A stretch of DNA of 64,000 nt, from the NCBI GenBank assembly GCA_023428695.1, contig JAEYWY010000018.1:1-64000 (forward strand). The letters run 5' to 3'. Positions 33,643-40,827 of this stretch are shown piece after piece. Within the stretch, counting starts at the first letter, position 1. Every line of letters starts with the position of its first letter. The notes beneath the pieces were generated by a model. That model was not told the origin of the DNA. It saw only the letters and a program-made list of their open reading frames with translations, and did not search any database. The translations under genes were made by a program, and so were the position numbers. The DNA is from Bacteroidota bacterium (lineage in GTDB: Bacteria > Bacteroidota > Bacteroidia > Cytophagales > Cyclobacteriaceae).

Positions 33643-34782
33643 TTACTTAATAAGCTGCCGTGAGATAACCATCTTCTGAATTTCAGTCGTGCCTTCGTAA
33701 ATCTGGGTGATCTTCGCATCGCGCATCAGGCGTTCAACGTGGTACTCCTTTACGTATCCGTATCCGCCGTGAATCTGGACGGCTTCCGTTGTTACCTCCT
33801 GTGCAATTTCCGAAGCAAAAAGTTTGGCTGTCGCAGCTGCCTTTACGAAATCTTTGTTTTGATCTTTTAACCACGCTGCTTTATGTACGAGCAGACGCGC
33901 TGCGTCAATCTTCGTAGCCATCTCGGCAAGTTTGAATTGGATAGCCTGGTGTTCGTTCAATAGTTTCCCAAATGCTTTGCGTTCACCTGCATACCTGAGG
34001 GCAAACTCGAATGCGCCCGCAGCGATACCCAGTGCCTGTGCTGCAATTCCGATCCTGCCACCGTTGAGTGTGGACATCGCGAAGGTAAAACCGAAACCTT
34101 CTTCACCGATGCGGTTTGCCTTGGGAACTTTCACGTCGGTGAACATCAACGAATGTGTATCCGACCCGCGAATACCCATCTTGTCTTCTTTCTTGCCGAC
34201 GACAAAACCAGGCATGCCGCGTTCAACGATAAGGGCGTTGATACCTTTGTGTTTCTTTTCCGGATCCGTCTGCGCGATTACTAAGTATATGCTCGCACTC
34301 TTTCCATTCGTGATCCAGTTCTTCGTTCCGTTAAGCAGGTAATGGTCACCTTTGTCTTCGGCAGTTGTGCGCTGACTTGTTGCATCAGATCCTGCTTCCG
34401 GTTCCGATAAACAAAAGGCGCCTATCTTTTCGCCAGCTGCGAGAGGTTTGAGAAATCTTTCTTTCTGATCGTCGTTTCCGAATTTCTCAAGTCCCCAGCA
34501 TACAAGTGAATTGTTCACCGACATACACACAGAAGCGGATGCATCGATTTTGGAGATTTCCTCCATGGCAAGGACGTACGAGATTGTGTCCATACCGCCG
34601 CCGTTGTAGGCAGGGTCGACCATCATTCCCATGAAGCCGAGTTCGCCCATCTTTTTAACCTGTTCTGCGGGAAATGTCTGATTGGTATCGCGTTCAATTA
34701 CGCCGGGAAGGAGCTCGGTTTGTGCGAAGTCACGAGCGGCCTGTTGGACGGCCAGGTGCTCTTCGGAAAGTTGAAAGTTCAT
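33643..34782 (-). CDS. Acyl-CoA dehydrogenase, short-chain type
   Basis: 379 residues of the standard flavoprotein fold. It oxidises acyl-CoA to enoyl-CoA using FAD and passes electrons to ETF. AFCLSEPEAGSDATSQRTTA is the FAD/substrate motif, RIGIAAQALGIAAGAFEFAL the middle region, and QIYEGTTEIQKMVISRQ the C-terminal signature with the catalytic Glu of short-chain members. No etf or enoyl-CoA hydratase gene is adjacent. It is convergent with the GGGPS gene with 21 bp between stop codons. Confidence 0.96.
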   Translation of the reverse strand: MNFQLSEEHLAVQQAARDFAQTELLPGVIERDTNQTFPAEQVKKMGELGFMGMMVDPAYNGGGMDTISYVLAMEEISKIDASASVCMSVNNSLVCWGLEKFGNDDQKERFLKPLAAGEKIGAFCLSEPEAGSDATSQRTTAEDKGDHYLLNGTKNWITNGKSASIYLVIAQTDPEKKHKGINALIVERGMPGFVVGKKEDKMGIRGSDTHSLMFTDVKVPKANRIGEEGFGFTFAMSTLNGGRIGIAAQALGIAAGAFEFALRYAGERKAFGKLLNEHQAIQFKLAEMATKIDAARLLVHKAAWLKDQNKDFVKAAATAKLFASEIAQEVTTEAVQIHGGYGYVKEYHVERLMRDAKITQIYEGTTEIQKMVISRQLIK

Positions 34783-34823
34783 AAATAAACAGTCAGATAA
34801 ACAAATTAGGATAATCCGGCCAT

Positions 34824-34850
34824 AAAAAAAGGCCTGAGTTATTCAGGCCT
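34824..34850 (-). terminator. Rho-independent terminator after the zinc peptidase
   Basis: On the minus strand stem AGGCCTGA (34850-34843) and TCAGGCCT (34837-34830) with loop ATAAC is followed by seven T (34830-34824). It lies between the zinc peptidase stop and the acyl-CoA dehydrogenase start, so these are separate transcripts. Confidence 0.92.
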
Positions 34851-34917
34851 GCAAAATAGAATGACTTATCTGATCAAAAAAATCGCTCCGGCTTTATTTT
34901 AGAACGCTTGCGCCGCG

Positions 34918-35610
34918 CTAATCCCGGCGCCCCATGAAGAGCATGATGTAGTATATGAGCGTGGTGATCGCACCGATGGCAGCGACAACGTAAGTCATGG
35001 CAGCCCATTTAAGAGCATCTTTCGCCATATCGTGTTCCTGGCGGGTCACGATGCCACGCGATTCAACCCATGCCAGGGCGCGTTTACTTGCGTCAAATTC
35101 AACCGGAAGAGTTACCACGGCAAACAGGGCGAACATTGCATAACACACGATAATAATCAGCAATGCAGTTGGCCAGAAGTTGTGAATCATGGCACCTCCA
35201 AAAATCATGGCAAGCATAACGAAGTTCATGATCTTGCCGCTGACATTTTGCACCGGTACAAGTGCGGAACGGAGTTGAAGCATACTGTAGGCCTTAGCAT
35301 GCTGAACTGCGTGCCCACATTCGTGCGCAGCAACTGCGGTGGCAGCAGCGTTCCTTCCGTAATAAACGGCTTCACTCAGGTTAACCGTCTTGTTTGCCGG
35401 ATTGTAGTGGTCCGTCAACTCACCCTGCACACAGGTAACTTGTACATTGCTGATCCCGTTGTCGGCAAGCATTAGCCGCGCCACGTCAGCTCCAGTCAGA
35501 TCACGTGTCAGGTGGACTTGCGAATACTTGTGAAACTTGCTTTTCAGTCGCGAGCTCACAACCCACCCGATTACCATGAATACAATACCAATTAAAAATG
35601 CGCCTCCCAT
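34918..35610 (-). CDS. Membrane zinc metallopeptidase (YugP-like)
   Basis: 230 residues. One membrane helix at the N-terminus (GGAFLIGIVFMVIGWVVSSR) is followed by the catalytic HECGH motif near residue 102 in AATAVAAHECGHAVQHAKAY, and three more membrane helices. The glutamate-containing VTLPVEFDASKRALAW region likely supplies the third zinc ligand. This is the PF04298 family, integral-membrane peptidases of unknown substrate. Transcription ends at the terminator at 34824-34850. Confidence 0.95.
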   Translation of the reverse strand: MGGAFLIGIVFMVIGWVVSSRLKSKFHKYSQVHLTRDLTGADVARLMLADNGISNVQVTCVQGELTDHYNPANKTVNLSEAVYYGRNAAATAVAAHECGHAVQHAKAYSMLQLRSALVPVQNVSGKIMNFVMLAMIFGGAMIHNFWPTALLIIIVCYAMFALFAVVTLPVEFDASKRALAWVESRGIVTRQEHDMAKDALKWAAMTYVVAAIGAITTLIYYIMLFMGRRD

Positions 35611-35786
35611 AGTTATTTCCTTTTCTGTTTTTCGTTTTTTTCCTGCTTGCGTTTCACCTCAAGGTTTGAGCCAATCCCGATTTTACCGGGAAATATGCCA
35701 AAACGACACCAAGATAACGCCGAAAACCCCGATTCCGTTTCTAAAGTCGGAAACCGCGACATTTTATTTGACAAATGGTCTGCCCG

Positions 35787-38264
35787 CTAGAATTTTATTC
35801 CCACCATAACCAGGAAATTTCTCCCCACCTGGGGATAAAAGTAGTTTTCGCGATACTCTTCGCCACCGCCAAGATAACCCCAGGTGTACCCGTTCGATGA
35901 ATACATTTTGTCAAACACGTTATTGGCCAGCAGACTGAACGACAGTTCCCGGGCAAAACCTGGATTAAGCGTATAGGTTACCCGCAAATCGTTCGTGGCG
36001 TACGCGTCCAGCCGGCGATCCTTGTTGGATGTATTGTCAAGATATTGGGACCCGACAAACTTGAAAAGCCATGCCGCCTCCAGCCCGTCCACCGGCCGGT
36101 ACGTCAGACCTGAACCCGTAATCACCGAAGGCGAAAACGCGATATCCGTATCCTTGAAAGTCCGGACAATCTCGTTGTACTCATCGAAGTCAGGGCCGTA
36201 GTCATACAACACTTCGCCGAACTCCTTAATTTTATTCCGGCTCAAGGTTACGTTTGCATTCCAGACCAGTTTTGAATTGATGTTAACCAATGCCTGGATT
36301 TCGATTCCGGCGCGGTAACTATCGTCTGCGTTTGTGCGGATTGCAGCGCCAACGTCATTCAACTTGCCGGTGTGGACGAGTTGATCTTCGTAACGCATGA
36401 GGTATGCGTTCACATTAAACGATGCGCGTTCTGTTGCGATACGTGCTCCAAGTTCTGTATTGTAAAGCGTTTCATGCCGGGGTAACCGGTTTGCAGGGGC
36501 GTTTATGAAGTCACTGCGAACGGGTTCCCTGTTGGCAATGCTGAAGGATCCATACAACTCGCTTTGTTTGCCGAGTGAAAATGTGATACCCGCTTTCGGA
36601 TTGAAGAATGAGTATTGTTTTTCCAGATCAATCATCGCACCGCTGTTCTCCAGACCGTTTGCGGCATAGCTGATCTTACGATATTGAAGATCGAGGAAAC
36701 CGTTTACTTTTTCGCTGAAGGTGTAGTTTGCTTTTCCGAATATGTTGAAGTCGCGTTTGTCACCGTTGTTGAAGTAGTAGCGGTATTCGTGCGGCACGGG
36801 TGAGAATTCAGCCCAGATTATTTCTCCGAAGTGATTCCCATCGTAACGGTTCCACCCTCCGCCGAAGGTTGTTTCCAGGTTTGTATTTGCGTAGTTGAAT
36901 GACCACGTGAAACCGTAGAAGTCGTTGTCCAGCCAGCGGCGACGAACGAGATCTGTCTCTGAAACTGTTTCATCGCCAACAATTACCGGATCAAGTCCGT
37001 AGTCTTCGAGCTCGGCATCGTAGCGGTACTCTTCATAGTAGCCGCGGCCCGGAGTGTAATGAAGCGCGAAACTTGCGTTCAACACATCCGTGAATCGCTG
37101 CGAGAAGTGAAGCTGATAATGATCCTGTTGATAATCGTCAACCTGGTTGGGATACAGGTATGGATTGAATGTACGGCTGTCGGAATTAAGGAGGTTTTCC
37201 GTTTGTTCATCGTTCCATCCTTCATTCATGGCCGTGATGTACATACCTTCAACATCGTTGTTGAGTCGCGATTCCGGAACGCCGTACCACGCCTGGTATG
37301 TGCGCTCTTTTCCGCCGAAAGCGACTCCTTTGATTATAGTCTTGCCTGCATAGTAGCCTGCGGAAAAGTAATACGAGCTTAGATCAGCCGTTGCGCGGTC
37401 GATAAATCCTTCTGAGTCAATGCGAGAGATTCGTCCATCGAGTATCCATCGATTATTGATCAATCCCGTTCCGAAGCTTAGTGTATGCCGACGCGAGTTG
37501 TATTCGGAAAACATACCGAGGAAGCCGACGCTGTTCGTGATCTCGGCATACGGTTCGTCGTTGCGCACATTTGTTTGTAAATTTATCGTAGCGCCAAACG
37601 CACCCGCACCGTTTGACGACGTACCCACACCGCGTTGGATTTGTACGCTTTGCGCGGATGATGCGATGTCCGGGATGTCAACCCAAAACGTACCCAGCGA
37701 TTCACTGTCGTTATATGGAATTCCATTTATAGTTACGTTAATACTCGTGGCATCGCTTCCGCGGATTCGCACACCGGTATAACCAAAGCCTGTACCTGCA
37801 TCAGACGTCGTTACTACAGACGGAGTCCAGTTTAATAGATAAGGCAGGTCCTGTCCGAAGTTTTGTTTTGCGATGGCAGGTTTATCCACGGTTGTAAATG
37901 TTGTCGGTGTTTTGTCGTGCGCGCGTGTTGCGTAGACGATTACCTCCTCGGTCATGCGAACCGATTCTTCCATTTCGATGGTGATCGTTTTTTCTCCGTC
38001 GACGACTACGGATTCGGTTTTCGGAACGTAACCGAGAAACTTGATTGAGATACGGTGGTTTCCCGGCGGAAGTTGTTTGATCGTAAAGCGACCAAATTCG
38101 TCGGCGATTGCATACTTACGGCTGTCCAATACCTCAACCGTTGCCCCCGGCAGGGTGCTTCCAGTTTTGGAGTCGCGAATAACGCCGTGAACATTGAACT
38201 GCTGGCCAAAACTGCACAGCGCTGCCATCAGCAGCCCGGCCAATAAGAAAAATGATTTGAACAT
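35787..38264 (-). CDS. TonB-dependent receptor under a TPP riboswitch (probable thiamine receptor)
   Basis: 825 residues. The signal peptide (about 1-20, ending CSFGQ) is followed by a carboxypeptidase-like domain (FNVHGVIRDSKTGSTLPGAT), a plug (about 115-235, with GFGYTGVRIRGSDATSINVT) and a full 22-strand-type barrel ending QVGRNFLVMVGIKF. The mRNA leader holds a TPP riboswitch, so expression should fall when thiamine diphosphate is high. Import of thiamine or a thiamine derivative is therefore the best guess. TPP-controlled receptors in Bacteroidota are known. No inner-membrane thiamine transporter or biosynthesis gene is adjacent. Confidence 0.93.
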   Translation of the reverse strand: MFKSFFLLAGLLMAALCSFGQQFNVHGVIRDSKTGSTLPGATVEVLDSRKYAIADEFGRFTIKQLPPGNHRISIKFLGYVPKTESVVVDGEKTITIEMEESVRMTEEVIVYATRAHDKTPTTFTTVDKPAIAKQNFGQDLPYLLNWTPSVVTTSDAGTGFGYTGVRIRGSDATSINVTINGIPYNDSESLGTFWVDIPDIASSAQSVQIQRGVGTSSNGAGAFGATINLQTNVRNDEPYAEITNSVGFLGMFSEYNSRRHTLSFGTGLINNRWILDGRISRIDSEGFIDRATADLSSYYFSAGYYAGKTIIKGVAFGGKERTYQAWYGVPESRLNNDVEGMYITAMNEGWNDEQTENLLNSDSRTFNPYLYPNQVDDYQQDHYQLHFSQRFTDVLNASFALHYTPGRGYYEEYRYDAELEDYGLDPVIVGDETVSETDLVRRRWLDNDFYGFTWSFNYANTNLETTFGGGWNRYDGNHFGEIIWAEFSPVPHEYRYYFNNGDKRDFNIFGKANYTFSEKVNGFLDLQYRKISYAANGLENSGAMIDLEKQYSFFNPKAGITFSLGKQSELYGSFSIANREPVRSDFINAPANRLPRHETLYNTELGARIATERASFNVNAYLMRYEDQLVHTGKLNDVGAAIRTNADDSYRAGIEIQALVNINSKLVWNANVTLSRNKIKEFGEVLYDYGPDFDEYNEIVRTFKDTDIAFSPSVITGSGLTYRPVDGLEAAWLFKFVGSQYLDNTSNKDRRLDAYATNDLRVTYTLNPGFARELSFSLLANNVFDKMYSSNGYTWGYLGGGEEYRENYFYPQVGRNFLVMVGIKF

Positions 38265-38349
38265 AAAATTGATGTGGTTTAAACCAGTCGCTCAATAGGG
38301 GATGAACGACATCTGTTTAACCGTTGCACCGCGATGGTTGCGATGAAAC

Positions 38350-38428
38350 TGCCTTCCCTTCGGCCGCATTACCGGCATCAGGTTCATTGGGTATGATCTC
38401 AGCCCGTTATATTAAGGCACCCCTAAAA
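38350..38428 (-). ncRNA. TPP (THI-box) riboswitch
   Basis: Read on the minus strand, GGGGTGCC (38423-38416) is followed by GGGCTGAGATCATACCC (CTGAGA at 38402-38397), then GAACCTGATGCCGGTAATGC and GAAGGGAA (38361-38354). These are the conserved THI-box blocks in correct order and spacing: P2/P3 with CTGAGA, the GAACCTGA core and the closing GAAGGGAA. It lies 86 bp before the start of the TonB receptor. No T-run terminator follows it, so control of translation is more likely than of termination. A perfect palindrome TGGTTTAAACCA (38275-38286) sits 10 bases before the ATG. Confidence 0.93.
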
Positions 38429-38451
38429 CTTTCCGTACTTCGGAAAGCGCA

Positions 38452-38483
38452 CAAATGTAGCTTCCAAAAGGCGCTATTGCAAC
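38452..38483 (-). promoter_or_regulatory. Predicted promoter for the riboswitch-receptor transcript
   Basis: On the minus strand GTTG (38483-38480), 20 bases, then TACATTTG (38459-38452). The second element matches the Bacteroidota -7 consensus TAnnTTTG exactly and the first matches three of four -33 bases. Transcription would start about 38445, just ahead of the riboswitch. Confidence 0.55.
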
Positions 38484-38546
38484 CCCTCGGGTATTTCATT
38501 GCTTCCCCGAACGCGAATTCGTCGGGATTTTATATTTTGCTGAACT

Positions 38547-39041
38547 ATGTACAAGGCAACAGTTGACGGGAAATCGTTCGAAGTAACATCCTCCGCCGAG
38601 GGACACATAGTTAATGGCGAGCCGGTGTCGCTGGATATTGTTGCTATTGACCGGGGTTATTTCCATATACTGTATAAAAATGGCAGCTATCGCGCTGAGG
38701 TTGTGAAATCCAACCTGGCCACCAAATCATTCCTCATTCGCATCAATGGCAAGGATTTCCCTGTCACGGTACAGGATAAGTTCGACCTTTTGCTGGAGCA
38801 GATGGGTATGAAGCAGACGGGCGCTTCAAAAATGAATGTCATCAAAGCGCCCATGCCCGGACTTATCATCGACCTTAAAGTCAGCGAGGGCCAGGAAGTG
38901 AAACAAAACGATCCGTTGTTGATCCTCGAGGCGATGAAAATGGAGAACATCATTAAAGCCCCGGGGGATGGTATCGTGAAATCGGTCAAGGTGCAGAAAG
39001 GAAACAGCGTTGAGAAGAATCAGGTGCTCATCGAATTCTGA
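38547..39041 (+). CDS. Biotin/lipoyl-binding carrier protein of an acyl-CoA carboxylase
   Basis: 164 residues. The N-terminal 75 residues (MYKATVDGKSFEVTSSAEGH) resemble the region that precedes the carrier domain in propionyl/acetyl-CoA carboxylase subunits. The C-terminal biotinyl domain (about 95-164) contains the attachment motif EAMKM in DPLLILEAMKMENIIKAPGD, flanked by VIKAPMPGLIIDLKVSEGQE. The biotin-carboxylase and carboxyltransferase genes are not in the window. It is divergent from the TPP receptor and followed by a repeat-rich gap. Confidence 0.94.
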   Translation: MYKATVDGKSFEVTSSAEGHIVNGEPVSLDIVAIDRGYFHILYKNGSYRAEVVKSNLATKSFLIRINGKDFPVTVQDKFDLLLEQMGMKQTGASKMNVIKAPMPGLIIDLKVSEGQEVKQNDPLLILEAMKMENIIKAPGDGIVKSVKVQKGNSVEKNQVLIEF

Positions 39042-39070
39042 TTCAATTTTTAATTTCTGATTCACCCAGC

Positions 39071-39088
39071 CGTGGGTCTTGTCCCACG
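39071..39088. repeat. Hairpin repeat, copy 1
   Basis: CGTGGG (39071-39076), loop TCTTGT, CCCACG (39083-39088). It shares its core with the longer hairpin at 39220-39243 and is followed directly by GAATGAGACGTTTC, which recurs at 39325. Confidence 0.65.
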
Positions 39089-39219
39089 AATGAGACGTTT
39101 CATACCGTTGAATGAGGAGTCAATTCTTAATTGATTGATTTTGGATGCGCCGATACGTATAATCCATACATCGGCTAACGCGAGCCTGCATTAGCCCGGT
39201 TTGGCGGGTGTCACTGATG

Positions 39220-39243
39220 TAACCGTGGGGCCTGTCCCACGGT
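39220..39243. repeat. Hairpin repeat, copy 2
   Basis: AACCGTGGG (39220-39228), loop GCCTGT, CCCACGGTT (39235-39243): a perfect 9-bp stem. It has no T-run on either side, so it is not a standard terminator. Confidence 0.7.
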
Positions 39244-39402
39244 TGAAAGGCGTTGCGCACCCGAGCCCTGTAGGGGCGTCACAATCACATGACTGGATGA
39301 CAACATATGTTTTGCATCGAGAACGAATGAGACGTTTCTGGTTGGAAGGTTTCAGGTTGTCGAAGCAGCAGCGTGTAATTATCGGCCAATAAGTTTAGGT
39401 TC

Positions 39403-39473
39403 GATACCCATTGATCTGATTGAAGATTCTCCTGTCGATTGTGATGATCTCCTGTTTCGGGTCAATGGGTATC
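39403..39473. repeat. 12-bp inverted repeat enclosing a tandem repeat
   Basis: GATACCCATTGA (39403-39414) is the exact reverse complement of TCAATGGGTATC (39462-39473). The 47 bases between hold a near-duplicate: GATTGAAGATTCTCCTGTC (39418-39436) and GATTGTGATGATCTCCTGTT (39437-39456). Confidence 0.7.
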
Positions 39474-39597
39474 TAACATATTTCTGCATCTCATAACTAG
39501 CACTCGTATCATTCCATACAACGTTTTGTAAAAGAGGCCTTACCAAAAAGCTTCCCACCCGCGCGGCGCCAATCCCTCTTTCTGCTAATTTGCCCCC

Positions 39598-40827
39598 ATG
39601 AAACCCATCACCATTGGACTGCTCAGGGAAGGCAAGGTGCCGCCGGATAAACGCGTGGCCTTTACGCCAAAACAGGCGGAAGAAATTGTACAACGTTACC
39701 CGCACGTCTCAATCATTGCGCAATCAAGTAACGTGCGTTGTTATGCGGATCGCGAGTACATTAACGTCGGTATACAGGTCGTTGAAGACGTTTCGAATTG
39801 CGACATCCTGATGGGTGTAAAGGAAGTACCGATTCCAAACCTGATAGCAGGTAAGACGTACCTGATGTTTTCGCATACGATAAAAAAGCAGCCGTACAAC
39901 CGTGGACTGCTTCAGGAAGTCCTTCGCAAGAAGATTACGCTCATTGACTACGAAACGCTCAAGGACTGGCAGGGAAACCGTCTTGTCGCCTTCGGACGAT
40001 ACGCGGGAATCGTCGGTGCATACAACGCACTCTACACATTCGGTTTGCGCTACAAAGCTTTCAAACTGAGGCGCGCCTTTGAATGCTTCGACGTCAATGA
40101 CCTCAAACGCGAACTTCGAAAGGCTACATTGCCACCACCGATCAAGATCGCGCTCACAGGCGCGGGGCGTGTTGCACGTGGTGCTATGGAAACACTGGAC
40201 AGCGCCGGCATACGCAAAGTGTCGCCGGAAGAATACCTCAATGAAACATTCAAGGAACCGGTTTACGTCCAACTGAACAGCTCACATTACCACATTCGCA
40301 AAGACGGAAGTCCTTTCAAACGCGAGGAGTTTCATCAGCATCCCGAAGGCTACGTCTCTGTTTTCGAACCCTACTTCCGTGAAACCGATATGCTGATTGC
40401 CGGCGCATTCTGGAATCCACACGCACCAGTGCTTTTTACACGCGAACAAATGGCCAGTCGCGATTTTCGCATTCGCATCATCGCCGACATCACATGTGAT
40501 ATTGAAGGATCGATTCCCAGTACAAAAATGGCGAGCACAATTGTAGATCCGCTGTACGATTATGATCCGCAGCACGACGCCGTTGTGCCGCCGCTTTCCG
40601 GTGATCGTTTTGTAACCGTCATGGCAATAGACAATCTTCCCTGTGAGTTGCCGCGAAGCGCGTCAGAGGAGTTTGGCCGCGATCTCATCGATTTTATCGT
40701 TCGCCCACTTGTCGTTGAAGATTCTGAAGGCATTATCAAAAGAGCTACCGTTGCGCGGGATGGCGCGCTTACACCGGGATTTGCTTACCTGTCAGACTAC
40801 CTCGCAGGCAAAGAAGCCGCATCATAA
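39598..40827 (+). CDS. Alanine dehydrogenase/PNT-like NAD(P)-dependent oxidoreductase
   Basis: 409 residues. The N-terminal part (ITIGLLREGKVPPDKRVAFT, then CDILMGVKEVPIPNLIAGKT) matches the N-terminal domain shared by alanine dehydrogenase, transhydrogenase and lysine-forming saccharopine dehydrogenase. A Rossmann-type segment (IKIALTGAGRVARGAMETLD, near residues 180-200) binds the dinucleotide. IIADITCDIEGSIPSTKMAS near 300 is the family's C-terminal signature. The substrate cannot be decided; saccharopine-dehydrogenase-like is as likely as alanine dehydrogenase. Its stop overlaps that of the convergent receptor gene. Confidence 0.85.
   Translation: MKPITIGLLREGKVPPDKRVAFTPKQAEEIVQRYPHVSIIAQSSNVRCYADREYINVGIQVVEDVSNCDILMGVKEVPIPNLIAGKTYLMFSHTIKKQPYNRGLLQEVLRKKITLIDYETLKDWQGNRLVAFGRYAGIVGAYNALYTFGLRYKAFKLRRAFECFDVNDLKRELRKATLPPPIKIALTGAGRVARGAMETLDSAGIRKVSPEEYLNETFKEPVYVQLNSSHYHIRKDGSPFKREEFHQHPEGYVSVFEPYFRETDMLIAGAFWNPHAPVLFTREQMASRDFRIRIIADITCDIEGSIPSTKMASTIVDPLYDYDPQHDAVVPPLSGDRFVTVMAIDNLPCELPRSASEEFGRDLIDFIVRPLVVEDSEGIIKRATVARDGALTPGFAYLSDYLAGKEAAS

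Larger units (their letters stand above)
39042..39597 (+). other. 556-bp non-coding stretch with hairpins and repeats
   Basis: I find no convincing gene here. The left part holds two related hairpins (39071-39088 and 39220-39243, both with a GTGGG...TGTCCCAC core) and two copies of GAATGAGACGTTTC (39088-39101 and 39325-39338). The phrase CCTGTAGGGGCGTCACAATC (39269-39288) resembles debris common in bacterial intergenic repeats. The right part holds a 12-bp inverted repeat (39403-39473) enclosing a tandem repeat. The stretch may be remains of a small mobile element or a repeat cluster. Confidence 0.65.

Noticed and set aside
35686..35705. Small inverted repeat CCCGATTTTACCGGGA upstream of the zinc peptidase gene
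   Set aside because: Short, imperfect and without a T-run; not a convincing terminator or operator.
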